Positions 34,880-46,326 of a stretch of DNA of 64,000 nt are shown in pieces (the stretch's first letter is position 1; the number at the start of each line of letters is the position of its first letter). The position numbers were made by a program, and so were the translations under genes. Origin of the DNA: Paulownia fortunei (Eukaryota > Streptophyta > Magnoliopsida > Lamiales > Paulowniaceae); contig CM033116.1 of NCBI GenBank assembly GCA_019321725.1, forward strand, positions 7,334,841 to 7,398,840. The letters are read 5' to 3'. The notes below the pieces were generated by a model. That model was not told where the DNA came from, did no database searches, and saw only the letters and a program-made list of their open reading frames with translations.

Positions 34880-35640
34880 GAAGTCCAAACTACAAATTGG
34901 TTAGAAAGAATAAAAAATTGTGCAGCTAATTATGAAAATGAATCTACCTCAAGAACACTGACAACCTTTTTAATGGAAGATCTCTCATAAGGCCATTAAT
35001 AGTTGTTAGTAGCCATCTCCTCAAGTAAAATATGGGCTTCATTTGTGGTCTTAGACATCAAAGTCCCACCTACGGAAGCATCTATTATATTTTGAGTTTG
35101 CCTGTTCAAACCATTGTAGAAGTATTATACCTGCTCCCAATCCTCGTAACCATGTTGAGGACACCTTCTTAGAAAATCCTTAAACCTCTCCCAAGCTTCA
35201 TATAGTGGCTCAATATCTTGTTGGCGGAATTGAGCTATCTCACTCTTGAATTGAAGTTTCTTGCTTGGTGAAAAGTACTTAGCAAGGAATTTTCATGTCA
35301 AATCATTCCAACTCGGTATGCTACATGGTGCAAAAGATTGTAACCATAGTCTAGCTTTATCCCAGAGTGAGAATGGAAATAAGCAAAGTCTAATGGCATC
35401 ATCGAGCACTCCATTCATTTTGATGGTGTCATAAATCTCCAAAAATATGGCTAAGTGTGCATTAGGATCCTCCAACGCACTTCCTCCAAATTGATTTTGT
35501 GGCACCATGCTAATGAGGGCTAGTTTGAGCTCAAAATTGTTGGTATTAATCAGTTATCGAGCTATGCCGGAGTAATTTTGGTTCATGGTTGGTTGAAAAT
35601 AGTCTGGGATAGCTCATTGTGGTGGTGCTTGTTATAATGG
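34880..35640 (-). pseudogene. Athila gag N-terminal and core
   Basis: The open piece 35508-35293 reads MVPQNQFGGSALEDPNAHLA, FLEIYDTIKMNGV and a segment ending RLCLFPFSLWDKARLWLQSF, the gag core. A stop follows, then in another frame KFLAKYFSPSKKLQFKSEIA, EPLYEAWERFKDFLRRCPQH and FYNGLNRQTQNIIDASVGGT, continuing to about 34900. Stops interrupt it at several places. Confidence 0.85.
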
Positions 35641-35902
35641 AAGATTGGCACTCACATTAGCATTGTTGATGTTATCCACCATGGTTTGATTGTCAATTCT
35701 TTTTGTTGCTCTAATAGCTCGAAGAATCTGCTCAATTTTTGGATCAAAATAACCTAAGTTAAGACTTCTAGTCTTACACATACAAATACATATAATCCAA
35801 TGCAAGACAAGACAACATCAAAATATGATAATAAAGTAAAAATAATCCAAACTAAAATCAAGAGTAAGTTATAACAATATTAATGCAATTATGATAAAAC
35901 AA

Positions 35903-35920
35903 TCCCCAGCAATGGCGCTA
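35903..35920 (-). other. Athila primer binding site (tRNA-Asp type)
   Basis: The minus strand reads TAGCGCCATTGCTGGGGA. It differs from TGGCGCCGTTGCCGGGGA, the complement of plant tRNA-Asp, at three positions. All three are G-to-A or C-to-T, consistent with deamination of methylated cytosines. It lies 12 bp inside the LTR. Confidence 0.8.
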
Positions 35921-35932
35921 AAAACTTGTTCG

Positions 35933-37463
35933 TGAATTATATTGCAAACCGCAAGTGCACGGTGTCAAGTTTTAATACAACGGTGAGTTGAGTATCGTAT
36001 CCACATGGATTGTAATAAAAAATTACAGCAAGTATTATAGTTCAAATAATCTCAATTTTATCTAAAAAATCAAGTGATGATTAAACAAGTAGAATATAAA
36101 AATTGCAAAAGACAAGAGTGAGTTCTTAGAGGTAATACAACAAACACCTTATGAGCAAGAAATTCTAGAGGAATGACTCATTTAATATCACATTTGTTCT
36201 TCCTTCCAAAATATACCAATTCAAGTAAACAACACATATAAGTTAAGAATTCCTAAGCTCATCAATTCTCTCGAGTGCCAAATTGATTATGAGTTCTAAT
36301 ATGAATTTCAATATCTCTATAAAAACTCTAGAATAAAACTCTACAAAAGTACAATGAATTCTTCTTCAAAACTTCTAAGGTTTTATAAGCTTCTCAACTC
36401 TATGATTCCTAGGTTATGTTATCTTTATGATCATGTGCAATCTTCCCTCTCTCGAGTATCGAATCTCATACAACAAACACTCTCAATTAATGGCCAAATA
36501 ATCAAGATGCAATACTAAGCAAGATAACATAAACACGATGAACAACTTGAACTAATATTATTTGGAATTCAAAATATAGGATCAAATAAGGTTACATCAT
36601 CCTCTAGAAAGAAATGTTTAGTTCATCATGTATGAATATAAATTCAAGAAATACATAAGAAAGAACATGAAAATTGTTCACCAATTTGTGAAGTGAGAGG
36701 AAAGGTTGAAACTCTCCTTGTCTCCAAGAATGGTTCCATCTCTCTATAATCTCCTCCTTCTGTCCAGTAGCACTCCTTCTGTCAAGAGCAGCTTCTCACA
36801 TCCAATCCTACCTTTGGAGGCTCTTTGGGGTCCTTAAAATCAGATGGGAGATGCCCCAAGGAGGGCTAAAATCCCATTTTGCCCCTTTTACCCGCGTGGC
36901 AATGCGTAGATACTGACTGGACAACTAGGCACACTAAACTTTCTGTCCAAAAACCTGTTTCTCCAGCGTATGCAAACTTTTTATACAACACTTTCCCCAA
37001 TTTGTATCCCTATTGCTTAGTTTTCTATATCATCATGAGTCATCTCAATAGGACATTTGTGGAGATAGTTATGCCTAAAATATCGAGATGTGTCATACAA
37101 GAAATTTTTAGTCTAGTGTTGATTTTTGAAGTTGATGTTTCTCATTTAAATCATTGGAACTGGGTCTTATGGTAAACATAAAAGTTGTAGATCTATATCT
37201 TGGTTTTCCAATGGATCAAGAATCATGTCAATATGATATTGGAGCAAAATCTTATGATTGAAATACAAACACGACCATTAGTAGCAGCACAATACGGATT
37301 CTTCAATATTTCAACCAATTTTTGGTTTCTTTCCATTTTCTTCGCCTTTTGTTATTACCTGCAAGATTTAAAACTAAATGCATAAAAAGTAGCAAAAATA
37401 CTTGAAAATAAACCAAATATAAATCAAAAGGTATAAAAATTGTTGGTATAAACCAGCTTATCA
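35933..37463 (-). repeat. Athila 5' LTR
   Basis: 1,531 bp; in plus-strand reading TGAATTATATTGCAAACC...AAACCAGCTTATCA. It contains the ~190-bp segment missing from the other LTR. Small frames within it at 36879-37385 are not genes. Confidence 0.88.
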
Positions 37464-38699
37464 AACAACTTGTGTTAATTGTATGTTGATGGCAACCTAT
37501 CCATTATTTTTTTTGTATAACACATTGATTTTAAATCAAAACATAATATTAAAATGCATTTATAAAATTTAAATCATTGAGATCATGAAACTAATTTTGT
37601 TTAAAAATTATTATGTACAAATTATGGGAGAAAAATTGATATTTTGCTCTTCCCCTTTGATCTTGAACTTTATGGTTATTACTTAAGCTTTTAATCAAGT
37701 GTAACTCGACCAACATTTTAAACCTCTTTGACTGTGAGGTTACTTGTTGTCGTGTCCTGGCTAATATAGGTGTGTGACTATTATGTTTATGTGGAACAAC
37801 ATCAATATATATATATATATATTAAGATTTTAGCCATTAAGTTCCTACAATTGTGTTCCGCTTAATTATGCTACAACTAAAAGTGAGTTAGATGCAAGAT
37901 ATATCTTTAGGAAAACATTGTGTAAAACAAAGACGCATTTTAAGATATTTTTTTCAAAATTGATCATTTATATCAAATTCAAAATACTGTCAACATGTCT
38001 TGAACTCCATGAACGCAATGATAATTTATTTGTTAGGTAGAAGTAGTACCAATGTAAACTTCATTATGGTTATTGTTAGAAAAAGTAATAGCTTTTGTGA
38101 GGTTCATATATTATGTGAGGATTGGCCATGCGTTAATTGAGGGATTCACCTATGTGTTATGATTTTTTTGTTAATGGGAGCCAATGATACTCTCCCTCTA
38201 ATTCGAGAGAAGTCATTTTACAGGTGTTGTGTATCTCGCTACTGTCCTACAGTGCCTAGAAGGTAAAATGACTCAATATGCACCAACTTAATTTACCAAT
38301 AGAGTAGTCGTATAGATCAATGGGAGAGTAAGGGCACATGCTTTCAATTCCCACAAATCTTACTTCATAGCATATGATTTAACCGTCCATGATATAGCTT
38401 ATCCAAGAACTAGTACAAAGATGATGTATCATCAAAGTTATTTGCAACACAGTGAAAAACTCAACTATTGTTATCATGCCAAAGCAACTAAAACAACCAC
38501 AATAATTCCACTCAGCTACTGGACATTGAAAGTTTGAAAAAATAATTTTTTAATTATATATGACTTGACAAACACTTTAGGGGCTTGTAGTCATAGCAAA
38601 CAAACTAAAATTGTTATAAATAGTAATATTCAAATCTTTAAACTTTTTTAATAGCTCAAACACCATTTTAACAAATTTCAACATATATATTTGAGATAC
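37464..38699. other. Peptide-gene flank remnant, then unassigned DNA
   Basis: The first ~240 bp match 41790-42005 (downstream of peptide-gene copy 2), continuing the flank interrupted by the Athila element. The rest, including a short (TA)n at 37807-37822, carries no supported feature. Confidence 0.55.
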
Positions 38700-39829
38700 G
38701 GTTTGTTTGTTGTGGTAGCTATATTATTATCTTGAACATTTAAATTGAGTTTATGGAATTGTTACTATTTCTACACCCATATAGTTTGTCCATACGGTAT
38801 AGAGGAAAGACACATGTAATCAATTTTCAAGATCCTAACTTCTCCATAGTTCATTTATGCAATCTTCAATTGAGTTAATCACAATATAACTAAGTTGTTA
38901 GTAAGTTAATAAATGAATATGGGGGCTTATTTAAAAATATATTGCTCAACCACAGTCTATTACAACTAATTTAATATTTTAATGAATCATCAAGCACCTA
39001 TATTGTTAGGTTGAATGCAACAAGATGATATTCATGACAAGATCATCTAGTCACGTTGAACACCTTCAAGGCAATAACTAGGAACTACTGTAAGTTGAGT
39101 TATTTGGAGAAAATATAAAACTATATGGCCTTGTTTCTCCATTATTAAGGCATTATATAAATGGCATTGGTCATGATGACTTCATATCTTAACCGAAAAT
39201 CAGATGTAACTTGTAGAAAAGATAAAACTATATGGTCTTGTATCTCAACTATTATGGCATTGTATATTTAACTTTAATCGTGATCCCTTCCTATCTTAAC
39301 CAAAAATCAAATGTAACTTTTCATTGTGTATAACTCCTACTAAGCATTGAAAGCCAAATATAGACCACCAAGAAAGTCAAAAGACACTAGATTTATAAAT
39401 AATAAGTAAAAATAAGAAATTTACATCATCCTTTTTAAATCGGAGATATATAAATAGGGATGTTTAAATAGATTACTGAATATTTAAGTTATGCTATCTC
39501 TACAACCTTGGATTGTGACATAGCGACAAGCACTCAACTCAAGGTAGCGAGTTGGTTGCCTTGTAGAGATAAACAATGGAAATGATTAGTGGATAGGGTA
39601 TGGAAATGATTCAGATTGTAGCGAACACTCAAGGTACTGATGGTGTAAATAAAGTTGCAACATGGTGCGTGGGCTAGTGTGAGGGCTAAAAAGATTAAAA
39701 TTGTTAGAGAAAATTTATATTCTTTTGGCACCAACACAAGTGCTCAATCCAACAATATGTATGTTATACTAAATTTTGGCAGTGCAACCGTCCTTGTACT
39801 TTGCCCTAGATATGCAATATATTTTCTAT

Positions 39830-40052
39830 AGATTGCATTGTTATTAGTTAACATAGTAATGGTCTAGTTATATTGTACCTAACTTAATTAAATACGTAAT
39901 AATTACATTCTAAAATAAGTTTGTTACTCATGGAAATTCTACGCATGTGCCTTTACTATCCAATTTTCATTCCTATTTAAACTCGCTCTTGGTAACTTTA
40001 CCATAACACATTTCTTGTATTATAACAAAAAGAAAGATATACATCAAGTATA
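39830..40052 (+). promoter_or_regulatory. Promoter region of peptide-gene copy 2
   Basis: Homologous to the regions upstream of copies 1 and 4. TATA box TATTTAAA at 39974-39981, about 72 bp before the ATG at 40053, the same spacing as copy 1. The conserved spacing supports these as real promoters, at least ancestrally. Confidence 0.6.
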
Positions 40053-40933
40053 ATGGCTTTTGAAAGTGCTTTATTTTTGTATTCATATTGATAGTCATAA
40101 ATTTTCAGGCCATGGTGAGGCTTGTCATCTTGTAGAGACAAACTCAAGTCCAGCAACCATTAGACATCTTAGAGAACAAGACCCCCACATGTTATTTTTT
40201 ATCTTATTGGTGGTTGTGAACAATCAAATATTACATCAAACATTGTAGATCATCAAACCATTCAGGATCTACATGAAAAGATGGACTCAAGTATGGCCGA
40301 CCTTAGTCATCTTAGAGAAGAAAAGATACCCCTGGTGGTTGTGAGCAATCTGTTACAACATCAAAGTTTGTGAATCATCTTGATACTAATGACGTGCAAG
40401 AAAAATTGAACTCAAGCATGGCCGACCCTTGTAATTATGGAGAAGAAAAAATACCCCATTTGTTATTTGTTCTCTTACTTATGGTTGTGAATGATCTACT
40501 ACTGTGTTAAACATTGTAGATCATCCAACCACTAAGGACCTACAAGAAAATGTGGACTCAAGCATGGCTAACCCTAGTCATCTTAGAGAAGAAAAGATAC
40601 CCACATAAGTTGTTTGTTCTCTTCTAGTTGGTTGTGAACAGTTTATTACAATATCAAAGTTTGTGAATCATCTTGCTACTAAGGAACTTCAAAAAAATAA
40701 GGACTCTAGCATGGATGACCCTAGTTATTTTGGAGAAGAAAAGATACCCTCAGAAGTTGTTTATTCCCTTCTTGGTGGTTGTGAACAATCTGTTACAACA
40801 TCAAAGTTTGTGAATCATTTTGCTTCTACAGATCTGCATAAGGAAAAGGATACAAGCATGGCCACTCCAAGTCATCTTGGAGATGAAAAGATACCCTTCA
40901 GAAGTTTTTTGTTCTCTTCTTAATGGTTGTTAA
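40053..40933 (+). pseudogene. Tandem-repeat secreted peptide precursor, copy 2 (broken)
   Basis: It begins MAFESALFLYSY then stops. A one-base loss after codon 5 has shifted the signal peptide out of frame, because the sequence is otherwise collinear with copy 1. Six repeats follow. The second lacks about 18-20 bp around its first cysteine codon. An open piece at 40663-40923 encodes two repeats, with IPSEVVYSLLGGCEQSVTTS (first Cys changed to Tyr) and a MATPSHLGDEK spacer. The final repeat has lost its GGC end by a small deletion. Enclosed by the long inverted repeat. Confidence 0.6.
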
Positions 40934-42772
40934 TTAAGTATCCCCCTTAATTCTCCTGAACCCTAAACAAGAATAATGGACACAAAATACCTATAAATGT
41001 ATTTTAATAATACATTTACAAGAATCTATGCAATGTCTTAGGCTAATCAATGATGGAAAAAAGAGACACTTGTGCTATATGAAGTTTGTAATAAAGGATT
41101 ATTTGAATAAATAGGGTGGCTTAACTAATATTATCCTGTATCTTTACTGTATTTTACTAGTTTGCCAAGTTTTTCTTGTAAGTGTTCCTTGTTACCTTTG
41201 AAAATATTTAAAGTTTTAAGCAATAGGGATCATAGATGGCTTAATGCAACTATTTTGAGAATAAAAAAGCACATTTGAAATGATTAAATATATAGTGCTA
41301 TACAAAAATCAACTCATGGTGACAAAATTAAAAAAACATCTTTCCTGATCATTATAACATTATAATATTAAAATTCCCTGCAATTATTGGATTTTGAGAC
41401 ACAATTTTTATTTAGGTACCAACAATTCTAACCTAATGATGTAAGCGAATTACCAAGAATAAAACAAAATAACAAATTAAATTGTTTTTTTCCTATTTTT
41501 TTTGTCATGTATCTTATATTACACTCCATTTGTTTCAAAATTTTCAAGTCCAGTTTGACCTGATATGGTGTTTGAGATGTAAGTTGAAAAATTATATGTT
41601 TCGTGTACTTTAAAATTCAGTTTCAACAAAATTCTTCACTTAAGGTAAATGTTGAAAACAATGAAGTGATAATAAATTATGCTAGAGATTGTTATGGTAA
41701 ATCTTATTTTGTGTAAACAAACAATTTTACCATTAATTGATAGGTGGCAACAAACTTAACCCTCTTTAAGCATTTAGCTATTAGAACTATTCATATTAAT
41801 TGTATGTTGATGGCTACCCACATTTTTTATGTACAATATATTAATTTATATCAAAATGTAATATTAAAATGCAATTACAAAAAATAAAGCATTGAGATCA
41901 TGAAAGTAATTTTGTTTAAAACTGGTCTCTGCAAATTATGAGAACTTATATTTCAAAAGAAAGAATTAATATTTGTTTTTTTCCTTCAATCTCTGAACTT
42001 TTAATCTATTCAAACATGCATATTTGTATATCTTCAATTTAAAAAGGATGATGTAAGATTTTTCTTTTGACTTATTATTTATAAATCTAAATACTTTTAA
42101 CTTTCTTGGTGGTCAATATTTAGCTGTCAATGGTTAGTAGAAGTTATATATATTGAAAAGTTGCATCTGATTTTTGGTTAAGATAGAAAGTGATAATGAT
42201 TAATGCAAGATATTCAATGCCATAATAGTGGAGATACAAGGCCATACAGTTCTATCTTTCTCCAAGTTACATATGATTTTTGGTTAAGATAGGAAGTGAT
42301 CACAATTAATGACATTTACAATGCCTTAATAATGGAGATACGAAGCCATATGGTTTTATCGTTTTTCCAATTAACTCAACTTAGAGAAGTTCCTAGTCAT
42401 TGCCTTGAAGTTGTTCAGTGTAACTTGATGGTCATGTCATGAATATCATCCTATAGCCTTCAACCTAACATATAGGTGCGTGACGATTCATTAAAATAAT
42501 AAATTAGTTGTACTAGACTGTGGCTGAGCAATATATTTTCAAATAATCCCCCAACTTCATTTGTTAACTTACTAACAACTTAGTTGTATTGTGATTAATA
42601 TAATTGAAGATCGTATAAATTTACTATGATGAGGTTAGAATCTTGAAAATTGATTATATGTGTCTTTCCTCTATACCATATGGACAAACAATATGGGTAC
42701 AGAAATGTTAACAACTCCATAAACTCAATTTAAATGTTCAAGATAATAATATAGCTACCATAACAAACAAAC

Positions 42773-43350
42773 TAGGAAATATTTTTGATAGAAAGTAGGG
42801 TGTGAAGTATTTTTTCATAACAACCACTGATAGAAATATTTCATGGGCTCATAAAATTGAGGTGTGAAATATTTTCGTTGGACTTCAAGCCCACTTGGAA
42901 ATTTGATTTTCCAAAACTTCCATTATACGTGATGGAGTTTGAACAAAATAGTGGGAGACATTTTGTATTAAAGACATTATATTAAATGAATATGATTTTT
43001 TTCATAGTTTACTCATTTTCTGCCTTATTTAGGATAACTGTTATCACTTATAATTCCATTAAAAACTATTCCTAACACCAATGAACGTCACTAAACTTTG
43101 AATCTATCTAGATTACTCTTGAAATTTGAAAACAATTCTCAAATTGAGAGGTTAAGAAATGTACAAAAGGAGAGTTTCTATATATAGTTGTAGAAACAAC
43201 TCTCACAAGAATTATGGAAGTATCTCATATTACACATTTTATAAAGAGTTGTAGAGAAACCTTCTAAAATTGTTGAAGAATGACCTCCTATAAAGAGTTA
43301 TAAGAGTTTCTAGCTGGCAAAGCTAGAAGGATTAATTCGGATAAGATTGA
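42773..43350. other. Unassigned sequence upstream of the copia element
   Basis: No supported frame. It may include a decayed copia 5' region, but no LTR copy matching the 3' LTR start at 46327 is found, so the 5' end of that element is missing or unrecognisable. Confidence 0.4.
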
Positions 43351-43959
43351 TTCATTTCATTACTGCAGGATAATGGGGCATTGGAAGAGGGATGCAAGTA
43401 TTAACTTGCTCAATGATTTAGAAATATATTCTAAATAGAGTTTTAAATTAGAAAGAGTTCTGGTTCAAATTTAAATTTTGTTGAATTAAATAGTCAACAT
43501 TGAAAATTCTTTTTAAGTATTAGATACTGGATATTGATCCTATCTTTACAAAGAGTTGCAAGAGTTAACAAGAGAAATAATCATCAACGTTGATGATTCT
43601 TCTTGAGTATAAGATACCAGATATGATCCTATTTTCTTTTGCAAAGAATGAGACTAAGAGGATGATCTTTGAGCTTCAAAGTAAAACAAATGTTATTTCT
43701 TTAGCTAAAGTAATCCACTTAAATCAAGATGGAATTAAGGTAGTTCTAGTTATTTTTCTTTAGTGCTAAAAGACATTAAGAGCATAATCTATGTTGGACA
43801 TAGATTGTCTGGTCAAAAGATTGAAAGTGGAAATGTTCCGTAGTTTTTTATGTTCGTACATTGATAAATAATACAACTGCAAATTCCATACCAGTTATTC
43901 AACAAAATAAAAGGAAAAATTAGATAATCATAGTTTCCAACTCTTATGGCATGCTAGAT

Positions 43960-44760
43960 TTGGTACATCTCTGAGAAGAGAATTCACATGTTGGCCCCAT
44001 TGCTCGATCTTTTGAAAGAGCAATGAATGCCAACATGTGAGTCATGTCTCTAAGGGAAGATAACCAAATCACCATTTGTTGGACAAGTGGAGTAAGCCAA
44101 AGATGTATTAGATTTGATCCATTCAGATGTATATGTGTCCACTAAGTGTTAGTGCTCGAGGAAACTATCACTACTTCATAACCTTACCGATAATTATGTC
44201 TACCTTATGAGATACAAATTTGAAGCCTTTGAAAAGTTTAAAAATTCAGATACGAAGTGAAGAAATAGACTGGGCTAAGTATCAAGGCTTTTCAATCAGA
44301 TTGAGGAGATGAGTATTTGAGCACATAGTTTTTTGATTATCTAAAAGAGAATGAAATTCTCTCACATTGGACTCCTCCTACTACTCCATAACTCAATGGA
44401 GTTGCAGAATGCAGGAATCAAACTTTTTTGGACATGGTTTGATCTATCATGAATTTCACTTTATTGCCGTTTTCATTCTAGGGCTATGTCTTGAAAATGG
44501 CGACATACCTATTAAATAGGGTACCATCTGAAGCCGTACCCATAACACCATCTGAAATATAGTGTGATAAGACATCTTTCTATAATTATCTTAGGGTATG
44601 GGGGTATGCTGCTTATATAAAGCGGCAAGTGGAAGATAAGTTGGATATGAGATCCAACTTATATAAGTTTGTGGGCATCCAAAAGAGTCTATTGGATACT
44701 ATTTCTATGACGCCTCAGAACAAAAGGTGTTTGCTTTGAGAAAGAATTTATATTAGATAG
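43960..44760 (+). pseudogene. copia integrase
   Basis: Broken frames carry CESCL…GKITKSPFVGQVE (zinc-finger end), DLIHSDVYVSTK (first catalytic Asp), LSIKAFQSD-stop-GDEYLST (second Asp, with a stop where Gly normally lies), and LNGVAECRNQTFLDMV (catalytic Glu context). It continues into YLLNRVPSEAVPITPSEI and a C-terminal DKLDMRSNLYKFVGI. Multiple stops. Confidence 0.8.
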
Positions 44761-45029
44761 AAGTGGCAAAGTCGTGGAGCTTGAAGAAGTTCAAGAACCA
44801 CAGAGCATCCTAAATTTTGTAGTGGATGACACACCAGCTGATGCTGGGCCTTCTAAGGCACAACCTTTTTGAAGATCCAAAAGAGTTTCAAGGGTACCTA
44901 GGAGGTACGAGTTTTGGTTAGAGAATAAAGAATATGGAATCCTCTTGGATAATGATCCAAGAAGCTATGGAGAGATGATGTCCGACATTAACTTGGAGAA
45001 GTGGAAAGAAGACATGCAATACGAGATGG

Positions 45030-45870
45030 ATTTCATGTACTCCAACAATGTATAGACCTTGGAAGACCCACAACAGGGAATTGTTCCCATTGACTGCAAA
45101 TGGGTCTACAAGCAAATTCTTAAAGTATATGGAGAAGTAGTGACCTATGAAGCATGTTTGATTGCAAAAGGTTTTACTCAAAAGCAAAGAATTGATTATA
45201 AGGAAATATTTTTACCGGTGGCGATGCTTACATCCATTTGGATTTTGCTAGCCATATCTACATATTATGACTATGAGATATGACATATGGATGGGAAGGG
45301 ATGTGAAGACTGCGTTCCTTAATGTAAACATTAAGGAAGAGATCTAAATGAAACAACTAGAAGGCTTCATATCCACCGGGAGCGTGCAAAAGGTTTGCAA
45401 GCTCTAGAGATCCATTTATGGACTCAAACATGCTTTGAGGAGTTGGAACATCTGGTTGGATGAATTAATCAAAGCGTTTGATTTTCATAAAAATTTGGAT
45501 GAACTATGTGTCTATAAGAATGTTATTGGGATGGCATTTATGTTTGTTGTACTTTATGTTGATGACATCCTACTTATTGGGAATAATATAGGAATGTTGC
45601 AGTCAATAATGACATGGTTGTTTAAACAGTTTTCCATGAAGGACTTGGGAGATGCATCTTTTATCATAGGGATAAAGTTCTATAGAGATAGATCTAGAAG
45701 GATGATCAGACTATCCCAATTCATGTACGTAGACAAAGTGCTAAAAAAGTTTAGCATGGAGGACTCCAAACAAGAATTTTTGCCTAGGAGTAATAGGATT
45801 TCACTCTTTAAGCTATGTCTCCCAAGACACCTGAAGAGAAAGAAAGAATAACTCGATATTTTATGCATCC
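45030..45870 (+). pseudogene. copia reverse transcriptase
   Basis: The open piece 45059-45283 has CKWVYKQILKVYGEVVTYEA and KGFTQKQRIDYKEIFLPVAM. 45435-45851 has GMAFMFVVLYVDDILLIGNN, with the catalytic YVDD box, then FKQFSMKDLGDASFIIGIKF and LSQFMYVDKVLKKFSMEDSK. Between them (45284-45434) stops and shifts interrupt the LDVKTAFLNG-type motif, here read as KTAFLNVNIKEE. Confidence 0.9.
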
Positions 45871-46320
45871 GCTATTGGGAGTATAAATGTATGTAATGTT
45901 ATATATAAGGCTAGATATTGCACATACTCTGAGTGTCACGAGAAGATATCAGTCCAATCCAGGGGAAGAACGCTAGAAAGCCATTAAGATGATCCTTAAA
46001 TACTTGAGAAGGACTAAGGATATCTTTTTGATATACGACAATGGAGAACTAAAACTGAAGGGATATATAGACCCTAGCTTTTAGTCCGATATAGACAACT
46101 CAATATCCATGTCTGGATATATATTCACCCTAAATGATGGTACGGTCAGTTGAAAAAGTTCCAAGTAAGAAATAACTGCATACTCTGCCATATAAACTCG
46201 AGTTGCTTCAGCAGAAAATGTAGCAGACCCACTAATTAATCCCTTAACACAAAAGGTATTCAACGAACAACTTGAGAAGATTGGCTTTAGATACATGGGC
46301 AATTGGATGTAGGACAAGTG
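45871..46320 (+). pseudogene. copia RNase H, degenerate
   Basis: Frames are badly broken. Recognisable are the linker around 45990-46040 (KMILKYLRRTKDIFLIY) and the terminal motif around 46215-46310 (ENVADPLINPLTQKVF, then LEKIGFRYMGNWM and a stop), which is how copia polyproteins usually end just before the PPT. Confidence 0.75.
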
Positions 46321-46326
46321 GGAGAT
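46312..46326 (+). other. copia polypurine tract
   Basis: AGGACAAGTGGGAGA directly before the LTR start TTGTTAGAG. Purine-rich tract and position are standard for copia elements. Confidence 0.7.

Larger units (their letters stand above)
26545..37463 (-). mobile_element. Athila-type Ty3/gypsy retrotransposon, both LTRs, degenerate
   Basis: A 10.9-kb element flanked by AACAA at 26540-26544 and 37464-37468. On the minus strand it has a 5' LTR, tRNA-Asp PBS, gag, protease, RT, RNase H, integrase, a ~1.5-kb non-coding 3' region, PPT and 3' LTR, in the order of the gypsy superfamily. Diagnostic Athila features are PTRTVTGWRVCIDYRKLN in RT and RVNGQRLKHYYG at the integrase end. Frameshifts and stops are spread throughout, and a piece of a different gypsy element is nested in gag. 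It would not make functional proteins. Confidence 0.9.
38700..42772. repeat. Long inverted repeat enclosing peptide-gene copy 2
   Basis: The left arm 38700-39472 and right arm 42003-42772 are imperfect reverse complements over about 770 bp. The outer ends are gtttgtttgttgtggtagct and its partner ending ataacaaacaaac. Shared inner text includes 'ttaaaaaggatgatgta' and 'tgactttcttggtggtc'. The ~2.5-kb centre holds copy 2. No target duplication is evident at the outer ends. A Mutator-like element with long terminal inverted repeats and a captured gene is one reading. Inverted duplication of flank is another. Confidence 0.75.
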
